A DNA stretch of 64,000 nucleotides from Hyphomicrobium facile. Its GTDB lineage: Bacteria > Pseudomonadota > Alphaproteobacteria > Rhizobiales > Hyphomicrobiaceae. The stretch is taken from assembly GCF_900116175.1 (NCBI RefSeq), contig NZ_FPCH01000005.1, positions 64,501-128,500 of the forward strand. The letters are read 5' to 3'. Position numbers and translations under genes: made by a program. The notes beneath the pieces are model-generated. The model was given only the letters and a program-made list of their open reading frames with translations, had not been told where the DNA came from and made no database searches. Positions 9,213 through 16,727 of this stretch are shown here, in pieces. How positions within the stretch are numbered: position 1 is the stretch's first letter; every line of letters starts with the position of its first letter.

Positions 9213-9599
9213 TCAGTTCGCGGCAGGAGTCGTTGCAGCCGCGGCGGGTTTTGCCGGCTGTTGCGATGCGACCTGGTTGGGAACGCCCGTGCCACAGCGT
9301 GTCTGATACTCGCCGTAGGCCTTGTTGAGCTCGGCCTGCTTCTGGAGAGCTGTGCGCTTCACAGAAACCTTGTCGCCTTTTCCGTCGGCCGCTTTCTCGA
9401 GTCTCTCGATTGTGCCGTCACCCTTCAAGGTCGTGATCTGACTTGCGAGCGAGGTGCAGACAGGATCGGCTTTTGCCGCTGTCTTCTCCGTAGGCGTTAC
9501 CGAAGCGGTAGAAAGATCAAAACCCGAGTTCGCGCATCCGCACGTGAGCGCCGCCGCAGCGATCACAAAACCGATTTTGCCAATATGAACTTTTCTCAT
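9213..9599 (-). CDS. Small lipoprotein with Ala/Pro-rich tail
   Basis: This 128-residue protein starts at ATG 9599, preceded by GGGGG. Its signal peptide ends in lipobox LTCGC, followed by a helical, Lys-rich domain with a Cys pair (DPVCTSLASQI and YGEYQTRCG) and a low-complexity Ala/Pro tail. The Cys-Cys spacing parallels the neighbouring lipoprotein at 8723-9013, supporting a tandem duplication. Both are on the same strand with about 200 bases between. No known family recognised. Confidence 0.7.
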   Translation of the reverse strand: MRKVHIGKIGFVIAAAALTCGCANSGFDLSTASVTPTEKTAAKADPVCTSLASQITTLKGDGTIERLEKAADGKGDKVSVKRTALQKQAELNKAYGEYQTRCGTGVPNQVASQQPAKPAAAATTPAAN

Positions 9600-9763
9600 T
9601 GAAACCCCCAGAGAGTTGCCACCCACAACTCAACGCGCACATACCAATTGTTAGCGATCCGTGAGGACGCGGCGCAAGGAGGGGAACCCCCGTCATCCCC
9701 GGCCAATGCGGCCCGAAGGTCCGAAAGTGTGGAGATCAAATATCTGGCGCAAATGGGCAACAG

Positions 9764-9782
9764 AGCGGGCCGGACGCCCGCT
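9764..9782. repeat. Inverted repeat downstream of the DUF5076 gene
   Basis: AGCGGGC (9764-9770) and GCCCGCT (9776-9782) surround a 5-base loop, about 50 bases beyond the stop of the minus-strand DUF5076 gene. It could end that transcript, but no U-tract follows, so a terminator role is only possible. Confidence 0.3.
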
Positions 9783-9833
9783 TATCACGGTGCGTCTTAC
9801 GTTCGCCACGCCCGGAGGCCGGCGCGTCGCGCG

Positions 9834-10163
9834 CTAGTGGGTAACGCGCTTACGGCTTTTGCCGAAGGCAGCCAATTCGTTCTTCGGGAAAGCCTCGTCG
9901 AAGCCTTTACGGACGGCCGCGATCAAGCGCTGTTCGCCTGATTCCCCGTTCGCGGAAGCGGACCGCGCGACGTGGTGCCCAATCTGCGCGAGCAATCTGC
10001 CCCATTCTTCCAATCGCGGGCCGAACGCTTCGCCGTTGAGGGTTACGACGAGTGCGCCGTCCGCCACCCAAGCTCTGATAAGTTCGACGGCCTGCTCGGC
10101 CTCCGGCACTTCTTCCGGAATATCGAGTTCGAGGAGGACGTCGGAATCCTGCAGGTCTGACAT
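9834..10163 (-). CDS. DUF5076-family protein
   Basis: This 109-residue acidic protein matches what I know of DUF5076, a small alphaproteobacterial family. An N-terminal strand (LLELDIPEEVPEAEQAVELI) leads to the conserved region RAWVADGALVVTLN, then a helix around WGRLLAQIGHHVARS and a terminal helix RLIAAVRKGFDEAF. ATG 10163 is preceded by GGGGAG. There is no signal peptide. Function unknown. Confidence 0.7.
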   Translation of the reverse strand: MSDLQDSDVLLELDIPEEVPEAEQAVELIRAWVADGALVVTLNGEAFGPRLEEWGRLLAQIGHHVARSASANGESGEQRLIAAVRKGFDEAFPKNELAAFGKSRKRVTH

Positions 10164-10299
10164 TTCATGGACTCCCCTCGATGCACCAAACGCATCTCTG
10201 ACGTAGCCACTCTCGGCCTGGTGCTCAAGCGGCGATTATTCCACGGGAGCACTCATTTGGAGCTGCGAGATGCCAAGGCGTAGTAATCAACTACGGTGC

Positions 10300-10581
10300 T
10301 TATTGGGCGGGGATGATTTTGTCGTCGGCGCGCACATAGCCGAGCATGTCGCGTGCGGTCTCTTCCACGATATCGGCGTTCGGGATTTCGGGAGACAGCA
10401 GCGCCACGTCATGGCGGAGTTTCGTGCGCACGCTCTCAAGGCCTTTGATCTCGAAATCGAGAAGCGCCGAGCGCTCGACGAGCCCTGCCCGCACCTCGAG
10501 GCCGTGCCGTCCATATCGAATGTGGTAGGCGAAATAGCTCGTCAGCGCGATACAGGCCAAAGTAATCGCAAGCTGCTCCAT
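10300..10581 (-). CDS. FtsB/DivIC-like septum formation initiator
   Basis: This 93-residue protein has the FtsB/DivIC layout: one N-terminal membrane helix (ITLACIALTSYFAYHIRYG), a coiled-coil stretch (LVERSALLDFEIKGLESVRTKL) and a short C-terminal domain ending in ETARDMLGYVRADDKII. The family acts with FtsL and FtsQ in the divisome. The frame is open to TTG 10632, but ATG 10581 begins exactly before the membrane helix. Its usual alphaproteobacterial neighbours eno and pdhA are not in the window. Confidence 0.85.
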   Translation of the reverse strand: MEQLAITLACIALTSYFAYHIRYGRHGLEVRAGLVERSALLDFEIKGLESVRTKLRHDVALLSPEIPNADIVEETARDMLGYVRADDKIIPAQ

Positions 10582-10800
10582 GAGCCGCCCGGCTCCATTC
10601 GGCCTGTTCGTTGAGGGGCTCAAGTAACGCAAGCGGCGGTCCCGGAGAAGTGAGGGCGAGATCGACGGTATATGAGGCGGGCCATTAAGAGCGGGTAAAC
10701 CCGGTGTCCAGCAACGGACAGCTGACCGACGGACATCTCAGAAGTTAGCGCTGATGGGCAACATCGTGCGAAGGAGCGAGGCCAGACGGCCGCATCATCT

Positions 10801-11151
10801 CTAGAAGCGGTGTTTCACCGATCCGTGGATCATCAGGTCTTTCTGATCATCGGAATTCTGGGAATCGGGAAGATTGGGGGCTTTGTTATTGTCCTCGGCG
10901 GCGCCGTACAAAAGATCGAGGCCAAAGTCCATTTTCGGCAACGTACCGATTTTGCCGAGACCGGGAATTCTGATTTCGGTGCCCTCGGTCCTCGGAGGAG
11001 TTGCAGAATCTTGCTCTTGGGCCTTCGGGGCATCAGGCACGGACATGCCGCCCGGGATCGCCCCGCGCTGCTCTTCCATTGAGAACACATTGGTGCTCGC
11101 CGCAGCGGCCAATGCCGCCAGCATGCCAGTCACCATAATCAATCGTCTCAC
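10801..11151 (-). CDS. Exported small protein of unknown family
   Basis: The protein (about 116 residues from GTG 11151, which follows GGGG; an ATG at 11184 would add 11) has a likely signal peptide (LIMVTGMLAALAAAASTNVFS). A charged, Pro- and Asp-rich mature part follows, with a Gly-rich centre (IPGLGKIGTLPKMDFGLDLL). It ends in a Phe after basic residues (GSVKHRF), which recalls outer-membrane terminal strands but is too little to assign. I do not recognise the family. Confidence 0.6.
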   Translation of the reverse strand: MRRLIMVTGMLAALAAAASTNVFSMEEQRGAIPGGMSVPDAPKAQEQDSATPPRTEGTEIRIPGLGKIGTLPKMDFGLDLLYGAAEDNNKAPNLPDSQNSDDQKDLMIHGSVKHRF

Positions 11152-11359
11152 GTCTACCCCGCAATGCTTCGAAAGCACGCACATGTCGTAGTGTTGCGCG
11201 GTAGATAGCAGAACTTCAATGGCATTAGCCCATCCTTAACTGGACAGAGGACGTTTCTTATCGTCGCTGTTGTAGCATAGCCATGTTGCCGGGACGACAC
11301 ACGTTTCCAGAGGCTCGCGCCGGCTGCTGGTCACGCGGTTCGCTTTGCGAATCCTCAAC

Positions 11360-11386
11360 AAAAAGGGGCTGCCCGAAGGCAGCCCC
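11360..11386 (-). terminator. Rho-independent terminator of the porin gene
   Basis: A perfect 9-bp stem (11365-11373 with 11378-11386) closes a CGAA/TTCG tetraloop. Read on the minus strand it is followed by TTTTTG. It lies about 30 bases past the porin stop. Confidence 0.92.
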
Positions 11387-11415
11387 AATACTCTGACGCA
11401 GACGGGAATAAGCGA

Positions 11416-12708
11416 TCAGAATTTAAGCATTGCGCCCATGATGACCATGTCGAAGGCGTCAAGCTTCACTGTGTCCGCGGAGGCGTTGGTGATATCGCCG
11501 TCTGCGTGGCGATAGATCACGTAGAGATCCATTGCTGCAGGTTCGATGTTCTGAACGACGCCAGCGCCCACGAAGTCGAGGCTGCTGTTGTGCACGTAGT
11601 CGCCAAGGAAGTTCTTGTCGAGGTTCGAGCCGCCGTCATCGTGACGGTATTCACCGAACACCGTGGTCTTGCCGAGCGGAAGCCACTTCTGCTCGATACC
11701 GCCCTGGATGAACCACATCGTGTCCGTGGCTTTAGCACCGGAGACTTTAGCTTCGGTCTTGTCGTGGTTCTGCGCAAAGCCGCCATAAGCATACAGGCCC
11801 GTGGGGACGTGCATGATCGTGCCGGCGGCGCCGAACAGTTCGCAATCCTGACCGTTGAGCTTCGAGCAAGCCGAGATGGTTTCGTCGGAGTTCTGGCCGT
11901 AGCCAACCTTGCCGAGGAGTTTGAAGTCGCCGAGCGTGTTGGCGTAGGTCAACGCCATGGCCCAGATATCGTCTTCACCCCACGATGCCGTCACGGTGAA
12001 GCCGGCGATCGTCGGCGAGTCGTAACGCACGATGTTTCTGCGGCCGTCCTGGCCGTCCGTGCCGTTGTTCACGCCGCGAAGGACGTCGCTCCAGCGCAGG
12101 TTGTTGACGAAAGCGCCGCCGCTGCGGAGGAAGAACGCGCCCTGTGCAACAGCTGCTCCCTCGGCATCGGAGAAGCTGCGCGTGTTCGTGCCGTCGGCAT
12201 CATCCAGGATGTGATACATCGCGGTGCCTTCGAGACCAACGGTGACTTTGCCGTAGTCTTTGCTCTTCAGCCACCAGTTGCTCTTGCGGACCGTCAGCTG
12301 GTTGTCGTTGCTGCCGGTGCCGGGCGTGGTTTGATCCCACTTGTTGGAGGCGTGGCCCACGATACCGATTTCGAGCGTGTAACCTGCGGAGTAACCGGGA
12401 GCGATCTGAGCTTCGCCGGTGAACTTGACGCGCGACTGCTCGAGCGAGTTGGTGCCGACATAGGTATTGCGTTCGGTGCCGTCATCCCACATGAACACGG
12501 CTTCGTTGACCCAACCCGAAACCGTGAGCGAAACCTTGCGGTTACCCTTGCGGGCCGTCGTGGCTTCGAGTTCGGCTACGCGCTCTTCGAGATCGGCGCA
12601 GCAATCGCCGCCCAGATCGGCCGCTTGAGCCGGTGTAAATCCAATGGCCAACCCGAAGGCTGCAACTAACGCCATACGGCTACTAGACAATTTGAATACC
12701 GACTTCAT
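11416..12708 (-). CDS. Outer-membrane porin, Porin_2 family
   Basis: The 430-residue precursor begins MKSVFKLSSSRMALVAAFGL, has a signal cleaved near PAQAAD, a Cys pair (GDCCADLEERVAELE) followed by a short coiled coil, and then alternating beta-strands of a 16-strand porin. It ends in the aromatic MVIMGAMLKF, typical of outer-membrane insertion. The mature start, with a KVSLTVSGWVNEAVFMWDDG stretch, is typical of rhizobial and Brucella Omp2-like porins. An upstream open extension to 12831 lacks a signal and is rejected; ATG 12708 follows GAGGGG. Monocistronic, with its own terminator. It should be a general diffusion pore. Confidence 0.92.
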   Translation of the reverse strand: MKSVFKLSSSRMALVAAFGLAIGFTPAQAADLGGDCCADLEERVAELEATTARKGNRKVSLTVSGWVNEAVFMWDDGTERNTYVGTNSLEQSRVKFTGEAQIAPGYSAGYTLEIGIVGHASNKWDQTTPGTGSNDNQLTVRKSNWWLKSKDYGKVTVGLEGTAMYHILDDADGTNTRSFSDAEGAAVAQGAFFLRSGGAFVNNLRWSDVLRGVNNGTDGQDGRRNIVRYDSPTIAGFTVTASWGEDDIWAMALTYANTLGDFKLLGKVGYGQNSDETISACSKLNGQDCELFGAAGTIMHVPTGLYAYGGFAQNHDKTEAKVSGAKATDTMWFIQGGIEQKWLPLGKTTVFGEYRHDDGGSNLDKNFLGDYVHNSSLDFVGAGVVQNIEPAAMDLYVIYRHADGDITNASADTVKLDAFDMVIMGAMLKF

Positions 12709-12942
12709 CGGTGCCCCTCTGTTTACAGACCCCAAACTTGACGACGCGCAATCCCCTTCGCGCCGGGCGATTTTTCGCCGTAGCCCCTGAGAAGTTTTTC
12801 TCCGTGAGCAACTTACGTGTCTGCTAACCACGCCAATTTAACAGATGCGTGACAGTCGGGCCCAAACAGCGTTGCACGCCAGCAACGGCTCCCCTTTAGC
12901 GAATTTCTGTGTTTCAATGATCACACTCACAGGGGCTAAGGC

Positions 12943-14178
12943 ATGAGCCGACAAGACATTTTTGACATTGCTGTCGTGGGCGCCGGTCCTGCCGGGCTCA
13001 TCACTGGATTGTCTTGTGCTTTCTCGGGACTTAGCACCGCCGTCCTTGGGCCGCGGTCCAGCATAACGGACGGGCGCACATCGGCGCTCTTCGGTGGTTC
13101 CATCGATCTTTTGAAAGCCGTCGGCGTGTGGCCGGCGCTCGCCGATGCCTCCGCTCCGATTTCCGGAATCAGCATTGCGGATGCGAGCGGCGGGTTGCTG
13201 AGCGCGCCGGAGGTACATTTCCAAGCTAAGGAAATCGAACTCGACGCATTTGGCTACAACGTCCCGAATGTCCCCCTCACCCAAGCTCTCGAGGACGCAA
13301 GCGCCGGGCGTGTGAACCGCGTTATCTGCGCGGGCGTGACGGGGTTCGCCTCGGAGGCCGATCATATCCTGGTATCGGACAGCGACGGGAACCAGACCCG
13401 GGCGAGGCTCGTCGTGGCGGCTGACGGCAGGGCTTCCCCAGCGCGGCAGTTCGCCGGCATCGATGTTTCGACCTGGTCGTATCCGCAGTCGGCAATCGTT
13501 GCGACCTTCCGGCACCAGCGTCCGCATCGGGGCATATCGACCGAGTTGCATCGGCGCGCTGGGCCCTTGACCGTCGTTCCCGGCCAATCCGGGTTGTCTC
13601 ATCTTGTTTGGGTCGATACTCCCGAAGAGGCCGCGAGATTGCTCGCGCTCGATGATTTAGGTTTTGCGCGCGCGCTCAATGCGGAACTCAAAGGGCATTT
13701 GGGCGCGCTTTCGGAGTTCTCTCCGCGGCAGGCCTTCCGATTGACGGGACAAACCGCGCGTTCGTTCGGGAAAAACCGGTTTGTGCTCGTCGGCGAAGCT
13801 GCCCACGTCATTCCGCCGATCGGCGCGCAGGGTCTCAATCTCAGCTTCCGGGATGCGGCCACGATTGCCGAGATTGCCGGTAACGCGAAACGCAACGGAA
13901 CGGATGTCGGCGGCGACGCTACGCTCGCCCGTTATGAAGGCGCGCGACGCAGAGACATTGCGACGCGGGTTTTCGCGGTCGACCTTCTGAACCGGTCGCT
14001 CCTGAGCAACCTTCCGGGCGTCGGCCTCGCACGCGGGTTTGGCCTCTTTGCACTCGCTTCCAGCCCCGCCTTGCGGGTTCGGATCATGCGGGAAGGCTTC
14101 AGACCGTCCGCTTCAACTCCCGCCTTGATGGCCTCGCCCGCGGTTCTGTCCGGGGGAAATAGGGTGATGGAAGCTTGA
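12943..14178 (+). CDS. FAD-dependent hydroxylase, UbiH/UbiF/VisC/COQ6 family
   Basis: This 411-residue flavin monooxygenase has the dinucleotide fold at residues 8-35 (IAVVGAGPAGLITGLS), the DG motif (VVAADGRASPARQ) and the second FAD motif (GEAAHVIPPIGAQGLNLSFRDA). Family members hydroxylate the ubiquinone ring; which position this one modifies cannot be told. In the second motif the usual GDAAH is GEAAH, a common variant in alphaproteobacterial relatives. Divergent from the porin gene; next downstream is a lipid A acyltransferase. Confidence 0.88.
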   Translation: MSRQDIFDIAVVGAGPAGLITGLSCAFSGLSTAVLGPRSSITDGRTSALFGGSIDLLKAVGVWPALADASAPISGISIADASGGLLSAPEVHFQAKEIELDAFGYNVPNVPLTQALEDASAGRVNRVICAGVTGFASEADHILVSDSDGNQTRARLVVAADGRASPARQFAGIDVSTWSYPQSAIVATFRHQRPHRGISTELHRRAGPLTVVPGQSGLSHLVWVDTPEEAARLLALDDLGFARALNAELKGHLGALSEFSPRQAFRLTGQTARSFGKNRFVLVGEAAHVIPPIGAQGLNLSFRDAATIAEIAGNAKRNGTDVGGDATLARYEGARRRDIATRVFAVDLLNRSLLSNLPGVGLARGFGLFALASSPALRVRIMREGFRPSASTPALMASPAVLSGGNRVMEA

Positions 14179-14201
14179 CGGGCCCCTCGTCGGGGGAGCA
14201 T

Positions 14202-14231
14202 GACCCTCGGTCAACGGGCAATACGAGGGTC
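14202..14231. repeat. 8-bp inverted repeat between the hydroxylase and acyltransferase genes
   Basis: GACCCTCG (14202-14209) and CGAGGGTC (14224-14231) are separated by 14 bases. There is no T-run. It could stabilise the upstream mRNA or slow read-through. Confidence 0.3.
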
Positions 14232-14269
14232 GGGCACTGTCCACGCCAGAAATTTCACGGCTGCGCGAT

Positions 14270-15160
14270 TTGCAGTTCCGGCTCGAATATTGGTTGCTTC
14301 GGGGTGTAGCCGGGGTTGTGCGCTCGGTGCCTCTCGACGCTGCGACGCACTTCTCGGCTTGGTGCTGGCGCCGGCTGGCGCCCAGGATCAACCCGAAGCG
14401 TCACAACCGAGCGCTCGACAATCTGAGGATCGCCTTTCCGGAGAAGTCGGAAAAGGAACGAGAAGCCATTGCGCTCGCCCATTGGGAAAACCTTGGGCGC
14501 GTCATGGCCGAGACGATGCGCATCGACCAGATCATCGCCGAACCGTCGCGGCTCACCATCAAGAACCCAGAGGTCTTCAACCGCTACTCGAGCAAGCTCG
14601 GGCCGATCGTTGGCGCGTCGCTTCACATGGGGAACTGGGAACTCGCCATCTGGCCGTTGACGATCTCGGGCGCAAATCCTGCCTGCGTCTATCGCACGGT
14701 CAACAATCCCTACATCGACCAATATGTCCGTTATCAGCGCCGCGACCTTTATCCCGGCGGCCTTTTCGGCCGGGGCAAGGTCGAGGGTGATCACGGCGAG
14801 AGCCAGAAAACCGCGCGGGTCATCATGGATTACGTTCGCAACGGCGGCCGTCTCGGCGTCGTTTGCGATCTCTATGATCACACAGGACTTCCCGTCCCGT
14901 TCTTCGGAAAAGACGCCCGCACCGTGAGCATCCCAGCGATGATCGCGCGCCGGGTGGGCGCGCGTATCTGGATGGCGCGGTGCCTGCGCATCGGCCGGGA
15001 CAGCCGTTTCGAGATCGAGTTAAAAGAACTGCGCGTACCGCGAACTGCCAACCAGGGCGAGGACGTGAAGTGGGCGACGGCCGAGATGACCCGTCAATTC
15101 GAAGCCTGGGTGAGAGAGTTCCCGGAACAGTGGATGTGGTCGAACCGTCGCTGGAAATGA
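14270..15160 (+). CDS. Lipid A lauroyl-type acyltransferase (LpxL/HtrB family)
   Basis: This 296-residue inner-membrane acyltransferase probably adds a secondary acyl chain to lipid A. It has a short N-terminal membrane anchor (YWLLRGVAGVVRSVPL), the catalytic H-x4-E motif in GASLHMGNWELAIWPL, and the substrate region NPYIDQYVRYQRRDLYPGG. The C-terminal PEQWMWSNRRWK matches the family pattern PEQWxWxHRRW. The TTG at 14270 is used because no better initiation codon with a ribosome-binding site was found; a slightly longer N-terminus is possible. Donor chain length cannot be judged. Confidence 0.9.
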   Translation: MQFRLEYWLLRGVAGVVRSVPLDAATHFSAWCWRRLAPRINPKRHNRALDNLRIAFPEKSEKEREAIALAHWENLGRVMAETMRIDQIIAEPSRLTIKNPEVFNRYSSKLGPIVGASLHMGNWELAIWPLTISGANPACVYRTVNNPYIDQYVRYQRRDLYPGGLFGRGKVEGDHGESQKTARVIMDYVRNGGRLGVVCDLYDHTGLPVPFFGKDARTVSIPAMIARRVGARIWMARCLRIGRDSRFEIELKELRVPRTANQGEDVKWATAEMTRQFEAWVREFPEQWMWSNRRWK

Positions 15161-15192
15161 GCATCTGACGCTGCGCCGTGAGCCGAAGTTCG

Positions 15193-15231
15193 TGTCCCGA
15201 AGTCATGTCCCGAAGTCATGTCCCGAAGTCT
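15193..15231. repeat. Three tandem copies of a 13-bp unit
   Basis: TGTCCCGAAGTCA occurs at 15193-15205 and 15206-15218, with a third copy at 15219-15231 differing in its last base. It begins 33 bases after the acyltransferase stop, in otherwise plain intergenic DNA. Confidence 0.85.
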
Positions 15232-15299
15232 GGGGCCTGAATAGGAACCGAGGGTCGACAGCTTGCGTTTCATGGGGTTGAACCGCGACGGAGCGCCGG

Positions 15300-16109
15300 A
15301 TGAGCGACGCCCTATCACAACTACGGCTGTTTATCGTTTTCCTTGGACTGCTGTTCCCGACGCTGGCCCTTATCCCGCTTGGCAGCCTGTGGCTCTGGCA
15401 ACATGGCTATCTGATCTATTGGGCAGCAGCGACGCTCTGCTGCACGCTCATTGCGTTCGTCTTCCAGCGGCGAACTCTTGGGCCTCCGCCTAAGACCGGC
15501 CAAGACGAGCCGGTCGCCGAGATCATTCCGCCGGGCAGTTCTTCCGATGGCGATCCTGTGCGCTCCGCTGCACAGAGGGCCGTCGATACTTTTGCGAGCG
15601 ACGCGAACACGCGAACAATCGGATCGTGGAGCGATTTGCTGAATACCGGTCTCGAGACGGTTGAGATCGTCGCCAAGACCTATCATCCGGACCGCAAGGA
15701 CCCGATGCTGCGATTCACCGTTCCGGAAGCCTTGACGCTGCTCGAACAGGTCAGCGGGCGCCTCAGGCCGGTGTTCGAGGGAACCATTCCGCTTGGCAAC
15801 CGCCTGACGATCGCGCAATTCGCGCAGGTCTATCGGTGGCGCGGAATCTACGATGTTGCCGGCCGGGCCTGGTCGGTGTGGCGTCTTGCGCGGATGTTCA
15901 ATCCTGCGACTGCCGCCACTTACGAATTGCGCGAGAAGCTATCGAATTCCCTCATCCAGTGGCTCAAGGGGACGATTTCAGGCCGCTTGGTTCGGGCATT
16001 CATTCATGAGGTCGGAGCAGCCTCGATCGATCTTTATAGTGGCGAACTCAAGAAAGCCGCATCGGATCGTAAAGCCGCAAATCTTCCGGCGACAATTCCG
16101 AAGCCATAG
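15300..16109 (+). CDS. Membrane protein resembling the non-GTPase half of a ribosome-binding-like GTPase family
   Basis: The 269-residue protein has two N-terminal membrane helices (IVFLGLLFPTLALIPLGSLW and YLIYWAAATLCCTLIAFVFQ) and then a soluble helical domain. Elements such as VAKTYHPDRKDPMLRFTVPEAL, LLEQVSGRLRPVF, NRLTIAQF and the ending AASIDLYSGELK resemble, from memory, the N-terminal part of proteobacterial membrane-anchored GTPases. No Walker A, NKxD or other G motif is present, and the frame ends where the G domain would start. This is an inference that needs a profile search. It follows the acyltransferase on the same strand. Confidence 0.6.
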   Translation: MSDALSQLRLFIVFLGLLFPTLALIPLGSLWLWQHGYLIYWAAATLCCTLIAFVFQRRTLGPPPKTGQDEPVAEIIPPGSSSDGDPVRSAAQRAVDTFASDANTRTIGSWSDLLNTGLETVEIVAKTYHPDRKDPMLRFTVPEALTLLEQVSGRLRPVFEGTIPLGNRLTIAQFAQVYRWRGIYDVAGRAWSVWRLARMFNPATAATYELREKLSNSLIQWLKGTISGRLVRAFIHEVGAASIDLYSGELKKAASDRKAANLPATIPKP

Positions 16110-16130
16110 TTCGCTCATCCGAAGCCATAG
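16097..16130. repeat. Stop-codon-containing duplication, 21-base period
   Basis: TCCGAAGCCATAG at 16097-16109 contains the TAG stop of the upstream gene and recurs exactly at 16118-16130. Since the period is 21, the second copy is in the same frame and repeats the last codons and stop. Confidence 0.75.
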
Positions 16131-16269
16131 GCCTCGTTTGGATCGCGATCAACGCACGAAGGCCGCCGAGCACTCCAGAGGGATAGTTGCCCGATGGAGC
16201 CTTCGACGGCCTCAATGATGTCTCACGAGCGGAACGCTGACTAACGATGCTTTACCCGCAAGCGAGTGA

Positions 16270-16518
16270 TTACGACTTCCAAAGAGCGCCGAGGACAAAG
16301 CCGACTGCGGCTGCCATAGCCAATGTTGCGATCGGCTGATCTTTCACCGATTTATCGATTGCGCCCTTCACATTGCCGGCAACATCGCTGACCTGTTGCC
16401 GAGCCTGGCCGGCTATCTCCTGCGCGCGGTCGGAAGCCTCATTAAAGGTCTCTTTGGCTTTGCCTTTGATGTCGTCGAGTGATGTCGATGTCCCATACTG
16501 GGAAGCAGATGCGGCCAT
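16270..16518 (-). CDS. DUF883/YqjD-like small stress protein
   Basis: This 82-residue protein has an amphipathic helical N-terminal part (DDIKGKAKETFNEASDRAQE) with repeated K/E/A heptads, then one C-terminal membrane helix (ATLAMAAAVGFVLGALW). This is the layout of the ElaB/YqjD/DUF883 family, with some resemblance to CsbD in the KGKAKE stretch. Such proteins tether to the inner membrane, and E. coli YqjD binds stationary-phase ribosomes. The role here is inferred only. Confidence 0.75.
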   Translation of the reverse strand: MAASASQYGTSTSLDDIKGKAKETFNEASDRAQEIAGQARQQVSDVAGNVKGAIDKSVKDQPIATLAMAAAVGFVLGALWKS

Positions 16519-16591
16519 AGGTCAAAACTCCGTTCGTTGCAGTTTCATGGGTGCAAACGCGGAGCGCGAGGCGTTGGTTGCACGCGGCCGG

Positions 16592-16628
16592 CCCAAAAGA
16601 AATATCGGCGGTGTGAGGCCGCCGATAT
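16592..16628 (-). terminator. Rho-independent terminator of thrS
   Basis: A perfect 10-bp stem, ATATCGGCGG (16602-16611) with CCGCCGATAT (16619-16628), has a 7-base loop. On the minus strand it is followed by TTCTTTT. It lies about 95 bases past the thrS stop. Confidence 0.82.
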
Positions 16629-16704
16629 GCCGATATTCAGGGTGCAGATCACATGCGATGGTCGCGCCGCATCCCACGGCGCTGCTTCCGGCCGGTTATC
16701 TCAG

Positions 16705-16727
16705 GCCATTATCTGACGCCATTATCT
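16705..16727. repeat. Tandem duplication overlapping the thrS stop
   Basis: GCCATTATCT occurs at 16705-16714 and 16718-16727 (period 13). The second copy contains the thrS stop (TAA on the minus strand at 16724-16722), so the end of the gene has been copied into the 3' region. Confidence 0.6.

Noticed and set aside
12709-12831. Longer porin start at 12831
   Set aside because: The extension is basic and not signal-like; ATG 12708 with GAGGGG upstream gives a standard signal peptide.
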